NCBI GenBank assembly: GCA_903828665.1
Contig: CAIKMZ010000064.1
Span: forward strand, 1-64,000
Reading direction: 5' to 3'
Length of the DNA stretch: 64,000 nucleotides
Origin: an uncultured beta proteobacterium
GTDB taxonomy: Bacteria; Pseudomonadota; Gammaproteobacteria; Burkholderiales; Burkholderiaceae_C
A program made the translations under genes and the position numbers. Shown piece by piece: positions 38,373 to 48,815 of the stretch (the first letter of the stretch is position 1; the number at the start of each line of letters is the position of its first letter). Under the pieces are notes generated by a model. That model made no database searches and was not told the origin of the DNA. It saw only the letters and a list, made by a program, of their open reading frames with translations.

Positions 38373-38947
38373 TGGAAGCGCTGTTCGTATCGACCGGCGT
38401 CGTCGCGCTGGCCGAGATCGGCGACAAGACACAGTTGCTCGCCTTCATCCTGGCGGCGCGTTTCAAGAAGCCGGTTCCCATCATTGCCGGCATCCTGTGC
38501 GCGACGCTCGTCAATCACGGCCTGGCCGGCGCGCTCGGCGCCTGGATCACCTCGGTCGTGAGCCCCGAGGTCATGCGCTGGGTGCTGGGCCTGTCGTTCA
38601 TCGCGATGGCGGCCTGGACGCTGATCCCCGACAAGATCGAGGAAGAGGAAACGCAGGTGGCAAAACACATGGGCGTCTTCGGCGCCACGCTGATCACGTT
38701 CTTCCTCGCCGAGATGGGCGACAAGACCCAGATCGCCACGGTGGCACTCGCAGCCCACTACGGCAACCCGCTGCTCGTGGTGCTGGGGACAACGCTGGGC
38801 ATGCTGCTGGCCGATGTGCCCGCTGTGTTCGTCGGCAACCGCTTTGCCGCGAAGATTCCCATGAAACTGGTGCACTCCATCGCCGCCGGCATCTTTGCGC
38901 TGATGGGCGTGCTGACGCTGTTCAAGGTCGAGAAACTGTTTCAGTAG
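38369..38947 (+). CDS. TMEM165/GDT1 (UPF0016) family membrane protein, putative Mn/Ca transporter
   Basis: Two ExGDKTQ motifs (AEIGDKTQLLAF, AEMGDKTQIATV); overlaps the previous stop. Confidence 0.92.
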   Translation: MMEALFVSTGVVALAEIGDKTQLLAFILAARFKKPVPIIAGILCATLVNHGLAGALGAWITSVVSPEVMRWVLGLSFIAMAAWTLIPDKIEEEETQVAKHMGVFGATLITFFLAEMGDKTQIATVALAAHYGNPLLVVLGTTLGMLLADVPAVFVGNRFAAKIPMKLVHSIAAGIFALMGVLTLFKVEKLFQ

Positions 38948-38997
38948 AAGCGACCGGCCGTCAACCCGTCACGCCAGACGCCATCCCGGGCCCCGGT

Positions 38998-39073
38998 TGT
39001 CATGCCGGACTCGATCCGGCATCCACACGACGCGAGCCATGGATTGCGGATCAGGTCCGCAATGACATGCCGG
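38998..39073. repeat. REP-like palindromic repeat pair (site D)
   Basis: tgtcatgccggactcgatccggcatccacac ... ccatggattgcggatcaggtccgcaatgacatgccgg between convergent genes. Confidence 0.75.
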
Positions 39074-39075
39074 CC

Positions 39076-39618
39076 TTACCCCGCCATTAGCCGCTGCACC
39101 AGATCGCCCGTGTTGGAGGCCTTGTACTTTTGCATCAGGCGGGCGCGGTAGATCTCGACCGTGCGGTGGCTGATGGCCAGAGACTTGCCGATCTCCTTGC
39201 TGGTCAGGCCGTCCATCAGGTGCGCCGCCACCTCGCGCTCACGCGCCGTCAGTTCAGCCCGCACGGCGCGGCGCGAACTGAGGTCCTCGAAGGTCCAGAT
39301 GCCGGCCTCGTGCGGCGCGCTCTGGTTGAAGGCGCGCCCGGTCACATGGCACCAGAAGGTCTCGCCGCTGGCGCGCTTCATGATGCGGTCGTCGGCATAG
39401 GTGCCGTTGCGGTTGAGGATGGGCGCGATGCGCGTCCCCGTGCGCTCGAACTCGATCGCGCTCGGGTACAGCACCTTGAATGACTGCCCCACGAGCAGCT
39501 CGCGCGAGGCGCCGAACATCTCGCACAGGCGACGGTTGCAGTCGATAATGGCGCGGTTGCTCGACAGCGCGAGGCCGACCGGTGCCAGTTCAAAGGCCAG
39601 GCGGTAGTTGATATCCAT
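39076..39618 (-). CDS. PAS domain, LuxR-type HTH transcriptional regulator
   Basis: N-terminal PAS ([21 protein letters not shown]); C-terminal [43 protein letters not shown]. Confidence 0.92.
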   Translation of the reverse strand: MDINYRLAFELAPVGLALSSNRAIIDCNRRLCEMFGASRELLVGQSFKVLYPSAIEFERTGTRIAPILNRNGTYADDRIMKRASGETFWCHVTGRAFNQSAPHEAGIWTFEDLSSRRAVRAELTAREREVAAHLMDGLTSKEIGKSLAISHRTVEIYRARLMQKYKASNTGDLVQRLMAG

Positions 39619-39639
39619 GGTGCGCGGGCTTAGGGTTTC

Positions 39640-39683
39640 TACGTTACGAAGAACTACGTACGGGGCTAGGTAGTATCGTACGG
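39640..39683. promoter_or_regulatory. Candidate operator of the PAS-LuxR regulator
   Basis: TACGT-N11-ACGTA (39640-39660) and CGTACGG direct repeat at 39657-39663 and 39677-39683 (20-bp spacing) in the luxR/scoA divergent gap. Confidence 0.5.
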
Positions 39684-39713
39684 CAACGACACTTTTTTAA
39701 AGGAGATAGCACA

Positions 39714-40418
39714 GTGAACAAGATCTACCCAAGCGCGGCCAAGGCGCTGGAAGGCATTGTCCGTGACGGCCAGTTGCTGGCCGTCGGCGGCTTTGGCCTG
39801 TGTGGCATTCCGGAAGCCCTGATCGACGCCTTGTGCGCCAGCGGCGTCAAGGACCTGACCGTCATCTCCAACAACGCCGGTGTCGACGGCTTCGGCCTGG
39901 GCAAGCTGCTCGACACGCGCCAGATCACCAAGATGATCTCGAGCTACGTCGGCGAGAACAAGGAGTTCGAGCGCCAGTTCCTCTCGGGCGAACTCAAGCT
40001 CGAATTCACGCCGCAGGGCACGCTGGCGGAAAAGCTGCGCGCGGGCGGTGCCGGCATTCCGGCGTTCTATGTGCGCACGGGCGTTGGCACGTTGATCGCC
40101 GAAGGCAAGGAAACGCGCGAGTTCGACGGCCATCAGTACATCCTGGAGCACGCGCTGGTGCCCGAGGTCTCGCTGGTCAAGGCCTGGAAGGCCGACAAGA
40201 GCGGCAACCTGATCTTCCGGCGCACGGCGCGCAATTTCAACCCGGCGGTCGCCATGGCCGGCAAGCTTACGGTGGTCGAGGTCGAGGAGATCGTCGAGAC
40301 CGGCAGCTTCGATCCCGACGCCGTGCACCTGCCCGGCATTTACGTGCACCGCATCGTGCTCAATGCGCATCCCGAGAAGCGCATTGAACAGCGCACCGTT
40401 ACCTCGAAAGGAGTCTGA
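39714..40418 (+). CDS. scoA: 3-oxoacid CoA-transferase subunit A
   Basis: [19 protein letters not shown] start preceded by AAAGGAG. Confidence 0.93.
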   Translation: MNKIYPSAAKALEGIVRDGQLLAVGGFGLCGIPEALIDALCASGVKDLTVISNNAGVDGFGLGKLLDTRQITKMISSYVGENKEFERQFLSGELKLEFTPQGTLAEKLRAGGAGIPAFYVRTGVGTLIAEGKETREFDGHQYILEHALVPEVSLVKAWKADKSGNLIFRRTARNFNPAVAMAGKLTVVEVEEIVETGSFDPDAVHLPGIYVHRIVLNAHPEKRIEQRTVTSKGV

Positions 40419-40420
40419 TC

Positions 40421-41059
40421 ATGGCATGGACACGCGACCAAATGGCGGCCAAAGCGGCTGAAGAATTGCAGGACGGTTTCTATGTCAACCTCGGCATCGG
40501 CTTGCCCACGCTGGTGGCGAACTTCGTTGCCCCGGACAAGGAAGTCTGGCTGCAAAGCGAGAACGGCATGCTCGGCATCGGCCCGTTTCCGACCGAGGAC
40601 GAAGTCGACGCCGACCTGATCAATGCCGGCAAGCAGACCGTCACGACGATTCCCGGCTCCAGCATTTTTGGCAGCCACGAGAGCTTCGCCATGATCCGCG
40701 GCGGCAAGGTCAACCTGAGCATCCTGGGTGCCATGCAGGTGAGCGAAAAAGGTGATCTGGCCAACTGGATGATTCCGGGCAAGATGGTCAAGGGCATGGG
40801 CGGCGCGATGGACCTGGTGGGCGGCGTCAAGCGCGTGCTGGTCCTGATGGAACATGTGGCCAAGAAGAAGGATGGCACGATCGACCTGAAGATCCTGCCC
40901 AAATGCACGCTGCCGCTGACCGGCGTTGGCGTCGTCAACCGCATCATCACCGACCTGGCCGTGATGGACGTGACGCCGCAAGGCCTCAAGCTGGTCGAGA
41001 TGGCGCCGGGCGTAACGCGCGAGGAATTGCAGTCCATGACCGGCGCGACGCTGCACTGA
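40421..41059 (+). CDS. scoB: 3-oxoacid CoA-transferase subunit B
   Basis: [27 protein letters not shown]. Confidence 0.94.
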   Translation: MAWTRDQMAAKAAEELQDGFYVNLGIGLPTLVANFVAPDKEVWLQSENGMLGIGPFPTEDEVDADLINAGKQTVTTIPGSSIFGSHESFAMIRGGKVNLSILGAMQVSEKGDLANWMIPGKMVKGMGGAMDLVGGVKRVLVLMEHVAKKKDGTIDLKILPKCTLPLTGVGVVNRIITDLAVMDVTPQGLKLVEMAPGVTREELQSMTGATLH

Positions 41060-41076
41060 ACGCCGCGCCCCGAGAC

Positions 41077-43218
41077 TTGTTGCCACTGGCTGAGCTGGCA
41101 CTGGGCGCCTTCGAGCGCATGGTGGCGGCCACGCCGGGCTTTCGCACGCGTCCCGGCCAGCAGGCCATGGCGCAGCAGATCGCCAGCGCCCTGTCGGGCG
41201 TGACGCTCGGTGAACAGGCCGAGCCGAGCCAGACCCTCTGCGTGATCCAAGCCGGTACCGGCGTCGGCAAGTCCGCTGCCTATCTTTCCACCGGCGTCGC
41301 GCTGGCGCTCGCGCTCAAGACCCGGCTCGTGATCTCCACCGCCACGGTGGCGCTGCAGGACCAGCTGATGACCAAGGACCTGCCGGCGCTGGCGGCGGTG
41401 CTCGACACACCGCTGGTCTACGCGCTGGCCAAGGGGCGCGGCCGCTACGTCTGTCAGTTCAAGCTCGAACGCCTGGCCGGCGACCCGACAGCGGCGCTGG
41501 AGGATTTGTTCGAGAGCGAGGAGGAGCGCGCGCCGGCGCGCGCCGCCTTCGGCAATGCAGCGCCGGCAGGAGATCCGCGGGAGCGCCGCATCAAGCTCTA
41601 CGCCACGCTCACGCTGGCACTGGCCGATGGCAGCTGGGACGGCGACCGCGACAGGCTCGCCCAGCAGCCCGAGCCGGCAGACTGGTCGGCCGTGGCTGCC
41701 GAGCGCCACACCTGCACGGCGCGCCACTGTCCGTCTTACCGTCAGTGCAGCTACTACACGGCGCGCAGCCAGTTGGCGCAGGCCAACGTGATCGTCGCGA
41801 ATCACGATCTGGTGCTGGCCTCCATCGGCATGAAGACGCTGCCGGAACTTGACAACTGCCTGCTCGTGTTCGACGAGGGCCATCACCTGCCGGCGGTGGC
41901 GCTGGGCCAGTTCGCCAGCAGCATGGACCTGAGCCACCTGCGCTGGCTCGACAAATTGCCGCGCACCCTGCAGCAGGTCAGCGAAAAGATCCAGGTCGCG
42001 CTGGCGCAGGACGTTGCCACGCTCGCGCAGCAGCTCAATGCTGCGCTGCAGGACCTCGCGCGCATGGTGATGGACCTGCTCGCCCTGGCCAGCACGGGCT
42101 ACGATGCGCAGCATCGTTTTCCGAACGGCGTGCTGCCGCAGGCCTGGCACGAACCGCTGGGGCTGATCCAGGGCCATGCGGCGGGCCTGTCGAAGGTGCT
42201 GGAGGCGCTCGGCGCCGAGCTCAAGCGCATCGCGCGCGACGACCCTTCGCAAGCCGCGAGTTGCTCGCTGCAGTACGCGCGGCTCGGGCAACTGGCGCCG
42301 CGCCTGCGCAGCGTGCTGGAAACCAGTGGCCTGCTGCTGGAAGATGGCGCGCAGCCGCTGGCCAAGTGGCTCAAGTCCGACACCGCCTCAGGCCTCGTGA
42401 ACCTGAGCGCGCACGCGTGTCCCATCGTGCCGGGCGACCTGTTGCGCCAGTCCCTTTGGCGTCAGGTGCGCGGCGCGGTGGTCACCTCGGCCACGCTGAC
42501 GAGTTGCGGCAGCTTCGACTTCTTCCTGCAGGAGGCCGGCCTGAGCGACAACCCCGCGGTGAGCACGCTGGCCGTCGACAGCCCCTTCGATTACCGCGAA
42601 CAGGGCCGCCTGATCGTGGTCGAGACCGCGGCCGACCCGAAGGACGTCGACGCCTATACGCGGGAGATGCTGGCCGAGTTGCTCGATGACCTGCGCCAGG
42701 TGCAGCGCGGCGCGCTGGTGCTGTTCACTTCACGCGCGCAGATGAACGCGGCACTGGCCGCGCTCGATGGCGCGCTGCAGGCCAGCGTGCTGGTGCAGGG
42801 GCGCATGGCGCGCGCCCGCCTGATCGCGGCGCACCAGGCCCGCGTCGAGGCGAGCCTGCCCTCGGTGATTTTCGGGCTGCAGTCATTCGGCGAGGGGCTG
42901 GACCTGCCCGGACTTTTGTGCGAGACCGTCTTCATCGCGAAGCTGCCGTTTGCAGCGCCGTCCGATCCGGTGCAGGAGGCGCGCGCCGAATGGCTCAGGA
43001 CCTTGGGGCGTGATTCGTTCACGGAACTGGTGGTGCCGGCCACCGGCATGCGCCTGCTGCAGTGGACCGGGCGCGCGATCCGGCACGAGGACGATCAGGC
43101 GCGCGTGATCTGCTATGACCGGCGCCTGCTGCGCACAGCCTATGGCCGGCGCATGCTGCAGGGCCTTCCGTCCTATGCGCTGTCACGCCGCGTCGGCGGC
43201 GTGGAACTGCCGCTGTGA
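41077..43218 (+). CDS. DinG-like ATP-dependent DNA helicase (XPD-type); start uncertain
   Basis: Walker A QAGTGVGKSAAYL, DEGHHLP box, Cys residues between helicase motifs; probable TTG start after the scoB stop. Confidence 0.9.
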   Translation: MLPLAELALGAFERMVAATPGFRTRPGQQAMAQQIASALSGVTLGEQAEPSQTLCVIQAGTGVGKSAAYLSTGVALALALKTRLVISTATVALQDQLMTKDLPALAAVLDTPLVYALAKGRGRYVCQFKLERLAGDPTAALEDLFESEEERAPARAAFGNAAPAGDPRERRIKLYATLTLALADGSWDGDRDRLAQQPEPADWSAVAAERHTCTARHCPSYRQCSYYTARSQLAQANVIVANHDLVLASIGMKTLPELDNCLLVFDEGHHLPAVALGQFASSMDLSHLRWLDKLPRTLQQVSEKIQVALAQDVATLAQQLNAALQDLARMVMDLLALASTGYDAQHRFPNGVLPQAWHEPLGLIQGHAAGLSKVLEALGAELKRIARDDPSQAASCSLQYARLGQLAPRLRSVLETSGLLLEDGAQPLAKWLKSDTASGLVNLSAHACPIVPGDLLRQSLWRQVRGAVVTSATLTSCGSFDFFLQEAGLSDNPAVSTLAVDSPFDYREQGRLIVVETAADPKDVDAYTREMLAELLDDLRQVQRGALVLFTSRAQMNAALAALDGALQASVLVQGRMARARLIAAHQARVEASLPSVIFGLQSFGEGLDLPGLLCETVFIAKLPFAAPSDPVQEARAEWLRTLGRDSFTELVVPATGMRLLQWTGRAIRHEDDQARVICYDRRLLRTAYGRRMLQGLPSYALSRRVGGVELPL

Positions 43219-43288
43219 GCGCGCCCGCTGCAGCGCCGGATGGCTCGGCAGGAATCGATCACAATGGTGGTCAACAAGGAGTTCGATC

Positions 43289-43612
43289 GTGGGGCAGGTG
43301 ATTCTGGGGATATTGAGCTTGATCATGCGCGGCGTGTTCCTGCTGGCAGCGGCGATATTCTTCGCCAGCCTGATGGTGGTTGCGCTACTGGTGCTGGTGC
43401 TCTGGCTTCTGCGCGCACTGTGGGCGCGATTGACGGGTAACCCGATCAGCCCCTGGACCTTCGCGTTCCATCGGCACTCGGCTTGGCAGCGTTTTTATCC
43501 CCGAGCCAGATCGGATCCGTCTGCGCCGCGTGCGGATGGCGATGTGATCGACGTCGAGATCAAGGACGTTTCGGAGATCAAGGAGATCAAGGAAATCAAG
43601 GCAAGGGAGTAG
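43289..43612 (+). CDS. Small membrane protein with charged repetitive C-terminus
   Basis: Two hydrophobic segments, then DVEIKDVSEIKEIKEIKARE; GTG start. Confidence 0.65.
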   Translation: MGQVILGILSLIMRGVFLLAAAIFFASLMVVALLVLVLWLLRALWARLTGNPISPWTFAFHRHSAWQRFYPRARSDPSAPRADGDVIDVEIKDVSEIKEIKEIKARE

Positions 43613-43735
43613 ACCGATCCGAGCGCGACGCCCTGCGGGGCCGGGCCTTGCAACCCGTGCGCGAAGGGCCCGAGAAGAAAACGCGACGAAGGCATGCGTG
43701 CAACGAATGACGCCTGACTCTGCGAGAATGGCAAC

Positions 43736-44968
43736 ATGATCCTGAGCATGCCCACCTTGATGGCGGCGATTGTCCTGACCAGTACCGTATTGGCGCTCTC
43801 GATCGCCGCGGTCGCGTATCGGCGCAGCCGCGCATTATGGATCTGGGCCCTGGCGCTGACGGCGCACACACTGGCCTTTATCGTGACTGCCATGCGTGCG
43901 CAGTTCGGTGACTTTTGGACGATCACCATCGGCAACACGCTGCTGGCGACCACGTTCGCGCTGTTTGCCGCAGGCCTGCTTGAATTTCAGCAGCGCCGTC
44001 GGCCGCGCTGGCTGACCTGGGAGCCGGTTCCCGTCGTGGTGATGGGTTCCATGGTCTGGCTCGATCATTCGGGGGCGCGCTCGATCATCACCAGCACCGT
44101 CTTGATCCTGCAGTGTCTGTTCATTCTGCTCGCCCTGATCGGACAGCGGCGGCAAGTCGCCGGACGCGGGCAGTACCTGTTGATGGTTGGCTTTTCCCTG
44201 CTTGTCATGGTGATCGGCTACCGGGTTGTCGAGGCCGTCAGTGGGCGCATCGAGGTCCTCAGTTCGCAGGTCACGGGGCCGATCCAGACGGCGACCCTGC
44301 TGGCATCGATCGTGACGCTCATGCTGCTCGCCGCAGGCATGACCTTGATGAACCAGGAACGTGCCGAGCATGAACTTGCCGAGAACCGCAAGGTTCTCAA
44401 GGAGCGCAATCTGGCGCTGCAGGAATACGCGGCCGAATTGGAAACGGCCAATCAGAAATTGGCGGAGTTGTCGATCACCGATGGCCTGACCGGACTGGCG
44501 AACCGTCGGCGTTTTGACGAGGCGCTGGCGCTTGAAAGCGCGCGCGCCCAGCGCACCGGGCAACCTCTGGCGATCCTGATGATCGATATCGACCGGTTCA
44601 AGAGTTACAACGATCACCACGGCCATCAGGCCGGCGATGTTTGTCTGACCCGGGTTGCGCGCGTCTTGCAGAGCAGCGCGAGACGGCCGGGCGATCTGGT
44701 CGCCCGGTATGGCGGCGAGGAGTTCACCGTGATCACCGCCGACACTGATGCGGACAAGGCGGCCGGGTTGGCGCAGGCCCTCTGCAGTGCCGTGGCGGCA
44801 TTGGACATAGCGCACGATCACTCGATGCACGGCAAGATCACGGTCAGCATTGGCTTTGCGGCGGCCGTGCCCGACCAGGACAACGGCGGCACGGCCTTGT
44901 TGAGAAGGGCCGATGCGGCGCTTTACGAAGCGAAGGAGGCCGGACGCAACCGGGTCGCAGCGGGTTAA
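43736..44968 (+). CDS. Membrane-bound diguanylate cyclase (GGDEF)
   Basis: N-terminal TM region, coiled coil, GGDEF variant YGGEEF. Confidence 0.93.
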   Translation: MILSMPTLMAAIVLTSTVLALSIAAVAYRRSRALWIWALALTAHTLAFIVTAMRAQFGDFWTITIGNTLLATTFALFAAGLLEFQQRRRPRWLTWEPVPVVVMGSMVWLDHSGARSIITSTVLILQCLFILLALIGQRRQVAGRGQYLLMVGFSLLVMVIGYRVVEAVSGRIEVLSSQVTGPIQTATLLASIVTLMLLAAGMTLMNQERAEHELAENRKVLKERNLALQEYAAELETANQKLAELSITDGLTGLANRRRFDEALALESARAQRTGQPLAILMIDIDRFKSYNDHHGHQAGDVCLTRVARVLQSSARRPGDLVARYGGEEFTVITADTDADKAAGLAQALCSAVAALDIAHDHSMHGKITVSIGFAAAVPDQDNGGTALLRRADAALYEAKEAGRNRVAAG

Positions 44969-46341
44969 GGCGCGCCCGGCAGTGTCGCCTGCTGTTGGCT
45001 CAACGCATGCGCACTGCGGGCGTAAACCATGGTGACGTGCTTGTCCGGCAAACGAACAAGCAACCAGCCCTCCAGACGACGGCGCTCGGCGTTTGCGATC
45101 GGTCGCTTCGAATCGACGGTAATCAGCAGGCCCTCGGTCTTGCTGTCTCTGCCCGAGGGCAGTCGTGCGATGCTGATGTCTCGCAGGTTGGCGTCCTGCG
45201 CAAGGATCTCGGCGATGAGTTGGGGAAACTTCGCTTCCGTATCCCGGATCCGGTCCAACTCATCGTGCATTGCGCGATTGGCGAGCAGGGTTTGTTCGAG
45301 CTGTTGCTGTTGACTCTGCGCGCGCTGCGGGTCGGTTCGCGCTTTTGTTGCGGCGGCCGCCTTGCCGGTTGAAGCAAGATGCAGGTCCAGCTTGGTGTCG
45401 TCGAGCTTGAACTGCTGCATGGCATCCTTCAGGACTTTCTCGGACTCCGCCCGCGTGTTGGTCCCGATCACCGAAAGTGAGATCACACGGGCCTTGGCGT
45501 CGATCTCCTGTCCAGTCACGATCAGTGACGTTTGCGCTGCCGTCACCGCCTTGACGAAGCGCTGCGCCTCGTTGGTGAAGACCTGCTGCTCCACGAGCTG
45601 CGCCGCGAGAAAAATGCTGGGCACGAGTGTGACGGTCACGACGCTTCCCATGATGATGCTGCCGCGCCGGCGCGCCCGGGCATCAGCGAATGCATGTTGC
45701 GGCAGGCGAAGCAGCCGTGTGACCGACAGCGTTGCGAGCCCGATGAACACGCCGTTGATGGCAAACAGGTAGAAGGCACCGAGCACGAACGAGAGTTGCC
45801 AGGTGGCGATGCCGTAACCAACGGTGCACAGAGGGGGCATCAAGGCGGTGGCGATCGCAACGCCGGGAATGGTGGTCGACTTCTCCTTGCGTGTGAGGCC
45901 GATCATGCCGGCAGCCCCACCGAAAAAGGCGATCAGGACATCCCAGATCGTCGGTGAGGTTCGTGCGAGCAATTCGGACTGCGCGTCCTGCAATGGCGTC
46001 ATGGCAAAGTACAGCGTGGAGGTCAGCAGGCTGATGACAGTGAAGATCGCGAGATTGCGCAGCGCGCTTCGGATCAGCGCGAAGTCGCTGATGCCGGCGC
46101 CATAGCCGGCTCCGATGATCGGGCCCATCAGTGGTGATATGAGCATGGCGCCGATGATGGTTGCCGTGGAGTTCACGTTCAGACCGACCGATGCGATCAT
46201 GATGGCAAACATCAGGACCCATAGATTGGTGCCGCTGACCTGCACGCCGGATCGGATGTTGGCGTCGATCACGTCGTGCGGCGCCTGATCGCGGCGCAGG
46301 CCAAAGAGCTTTCGAAGAGGATGGAGCACTTGCGTTTGCAT
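44965..46341 (-). CDS. DUF389 domain membrane protein
   Basis: NSTATIIGAMLISPLMGPIIGAGYG ... GVAIATALMPPLCTVGYG. Confidence 0.9.
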   Translation of the reverse strand: MQTQVLHPLRKLFGLRRDQAPHDVIDANIRSGVQVSGTNLWVLMFAIMIASVGLNVNSTATIIGAMLISPLMGPIIGAGYGAGISDFALIRSALRNLAIFTVISLLTSTLYFAMTPLQDAQSELLARTSPTIWDVLIAFFGGAAGMIGLTRKEKSTTIPGVAIATALMPPLCTVGYGIATWQLSFVLGAFYLFAINGVFIGLATLSVTRLLRLPQHAFADARARRRGSIIMGSVVTVTLVPSIFLAAQLVEQQVFTNEAQRFVKAVTAAQTSLIVTGQEIDAKARVISLSVIGTNTRAESEKVLKDAMQQFKLDDTKLDLHLASTGKAAAATKARTDPQRAQSQQQQLEQTLLANRAMHDELDRIRDTEAKFPQLIAEILAQDANLRDISIARLPSGRDSKTEGLLITVDSKRPIANAERRRLEGWLLVRLPDKHVTMVYARSAHALSQQQATLPGAP

Positions 46342-46343
46342 GT

Positions 46344-47387
46344 CTACCCGCCAAAAACGAGGGCATCAGGGATTTCAAACTGCTCGTCGCTGCCCACGGC
46401 GACCGTGGTGTTGTCCCCTTGTCGGGTGGCGCGCAGTGCATCGGGTGCGTCCGAGGACACGAGCTTGCCTTTGATGAACAAGAGTTGCCGGATGCGAAGG
46501 TAGCCGGCATGCGCCCTCTCAATCCGCACAGTCGCTGTGCCGTCGAATGCCCGGCGAATCACCTTGGCGTCGCAGGTCTGATCAGCGCCGGCGTCACCGA
46601 ATTTGCAGGGCACGCGCGCCGTGGCATGGTATGGCGTGCCTGGCACCAGGGCATCCTGTTGTGCAGGGATGGCGAGGAGGGCAGGCCCGTGCAATCGCGC
46701 CTGCAAGTTGTAGCGACTGACCTCGTTGCGCCGCGCCGCCGCGCGCATCAGGTAGACGCGCGCAAGGTAGATGCCATCCACGGGTGCAACAGCTTCGAAG
46801 TGCGATCCGGAAACGCTGCCCACGAACATCGCCGCATCGGCGCCCGGGGCGCTCAGGTTGAAGTAGTTTTGCCGGTTGCTGGCGTCAAGCTGGATGGCGA
46901 GTGTCTGGCCGGCGCGGGCCGTGATCGGATGGTCGACAAAGGCGTGCCCCTGGATGCGGCCTTCGAACCGCATCCGGGCTGCGGTCGGCGCCGTGCAAGC
47001 GGACTCCGCCAGGAAGCGCGCCTGCACCCAGACGGCCGCTCCGTTGTAGTCGATCTTGCACCAGCGGGGTTTGGCACGCGCGCGCGCCTGCCTTTGTGCC
47101 GCCGACAGCGTCGTGAACTCTTCGAGGCTCAACCCGCCCTGGCAACCGAGATTGCGCAGGCATTGCATGCTGGCCGGAATGGAAACGGTTGTGCCCGCCT
47201 CGATCCCGGGCGCTGAATAGGCCTTCAGGTATGCGCCCTTCGGGATGCCTTGGACCTTGAAGAAATCAGGCCCATCCGCTGTGGCCGACGCGCCGCCGTG
47301 CAGTGCGAAGCACAGACAAACCGCATAGGCGAGGCGCCGCCTCAGACGCGTGCTGAATCCGTTTTGACTGATCAAGCCAGAATGCAT
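46344..47387 (-). CDS. Hypothetical secreted protein, SH3-like N-terminal region
   Basis: Signal-peptide-like N-terminus; KVQGIPKGAYLKAYSAPG resembles bacterial SH3-type; start set at 47387. Confidence 0.7.
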   Translation of the reverse strand: MHSGLISQNGFSTRLRRRLAYAVCLCFALHGGASATADGPDFFKVQGIPKGAYLKAYSAPGIEAGTTVSIPASMQCLRNLGCQGGLSLEEFTTLSAAQRQARARAKPRWCKIDYNGAAVWVQARFLAESACTAPTAARMRFEGRIQGHAFVDHPITARAGQTLAIQLDASNRQNYFNLSAPGADAAMFVGSVSGSHFEAVAPVDGIYLARVYLMRAAARRNEVSRYNLQARLHGPALLAIPAQQDALVPGTPYHATARVPCKFGDAGADQTCDAKVIRRAFDGTATVRIERAHAGYLRIRQLLFIKGKLVSSDAPDALRATRQGDNTTVAVGSDEQFEIPDALVFGG

Positions 47388-47493
47388 CGATTCCTTGTGC
47401 CGTTCCTGCGAAGGTGAACGCAGTCTCGCAGGAAATGGTATCTCAACCCGCGAGCGCGCCAGACCCGCGCCGGCTTCATCGGTGCGCCGAACC

Positions 47494-48126
47494 TCAGGCC
47501 ATCTTTTCGAGTGCGGCCTCGTCCACGACATCGCTGGAGAAGAGTTCGATCGCCGTTCTGGCGACCTGGGTCGTGTCGAAGTAGGCATAGGCGCCGACGC
47601 CGACCGCGCCGATCAGGGGCACGAGGCGTGCCGCGCCCTTGCCGACGATGCCTTGCGCCACCCTGATCCCGAGCGCCTGCGCGAGCGACTGCAGCAAGGC
47701 CAGCGACGCGCGCCGGATCATGACGCGCTCGCCGACACGCACCACGACATCGCGGAACAACTGGGCAGCCAGGTGCCGGAACAGGCAGTACAGCATGTGC
47801 TCGCGGTTCAGCGATGCGGTCTTTCCATAGGCCGCGGCGATATCCGACACCATCTGCGCCTGCAGTCGCCACACCGCGACCAGTTCGGGCAGCACCGTCA
47901 GCCAGCCCAGCACGCCGGGCGGCAAGGCCAGCGAGGCGGCCATCAGGCTGGCCTGCCGGGCGGCGCTGCGACCGATCGCCCGCGCGCGTACCAGGGGTTG
48001 CGTCATTTCGTGCTCGGCGGACGCCGGCACCTGCAGCGCGAGGTTGAGGATCGCGTCGCCCACCTTGCGGCGCAGGGCATCGGGTGGCACGGGCAGTGCG
48101 ATGGCGTGGTCGGACATGGTGCCCAA
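47494..48126 (-). CDS. EcsC-family-like protein
   Basis: AQGIVGKGAARLVPLIGAVGVGAYAYFDTTQVARTA resembles EcsC-family C-terminus. Confidence 0.6.
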   Translation of the reverse strand: MGTMSDHAIALPVPPDALRRKVGDAILNLALQVPASAEHEMTQPLVRARAIGRSAARQASLMAASLALPPGVLGWLTVLPELVAVWRLQAQMVSDIAAAYGKTASLNREHMLYCLFRHLAAQLFRDVVVRVGERVMIRRASLALLQSLAQALGIRVAQGIVGKGAARLVPLIGAVGVGAYAYFDTTQVARTAIELFSSDVVDEAALEKMA

Positions 48127-48267
48127 GGGTAGCAGTTTCGCGCCAGGTCTGTCGGCGGCCGCTGTCCGGCCAGCGTCGGGGCTTGTCCGTCAAGCCCGGT
48201 TGTGGCAGATCAAGCTTGATACATATGACAGGCCCCGCTGCCGCGAAGCGCGCGTGACAATTCGGCT

Positions 48268-48804
48268 GTGACCTGTCGCACGTCCATCATGTCCGCCCTG
48301 TCCCGCACCCTGAGCGTTATTCTGCTGGCCTTGCTGTGCCAGATTGCCGCCGCGCAGGATCTCCCGACCCGATTCGATCCGCAGCGCGATGCTGCCAGGG
48401 ATGTGATGACGGCCCAGGCTCTGGCCAAGGCGAGCGGCAAGCGCGTGCTGGTCGACATCGGCGGGGAGTGGTGCCGGTGGTGCCGCATGCTGGACCGGCT
48501 GATCGCATCACAACCGACGATCAAGGCCTTTGTCGACGGCCACTATGTGTGGGTCAAGGTCAGCTATTCACCGGAAAACAAGAATGCCGCGCTGCTGTCG
48601 CGCTGGCCCAAGGCGCGCGGCTACCCCTACCTGGTGGTGTTCGATGGCGACGGGCGCATGCTGCACGCGCAGGGCGTGCAAGGCCTCGAAATCGAGATGG
48701 AACGGGAAGCCGACGAGGATTACGATCCGGTCCCGGTCATGGCATTCTTCAAGCGCCATGCCATTCCCGCAAGCGGTGCGGCAGCACCGGTTTCAGCGAG
48801 GTAG
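48268..48804 (+). CDS. Secreted thioredoxin-fold protein
   Basis: Signal-like N-terminus, VLVDIGGEWCRWCRMLDRL; start could be a downstream Met. Confidence 0.85.
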   Translation: MTCRTSIMSALSRTLSVILLALLCQIAAAQDLPTRFDPQRDAARDVMTAQALAKASGKRVLVDIGGEWCRWCRMLDRLIASQPTIKAFVDGHYVWVKVSYSPENKNAALLSRWPKARGYPYLVVFDGDGRMLHAQGVQGLEIEMEREADEDYDPVPVMAFFKRHAIPASGAAAPVSAR

Positions 48805-48815
48805 CGGCATCCCTT

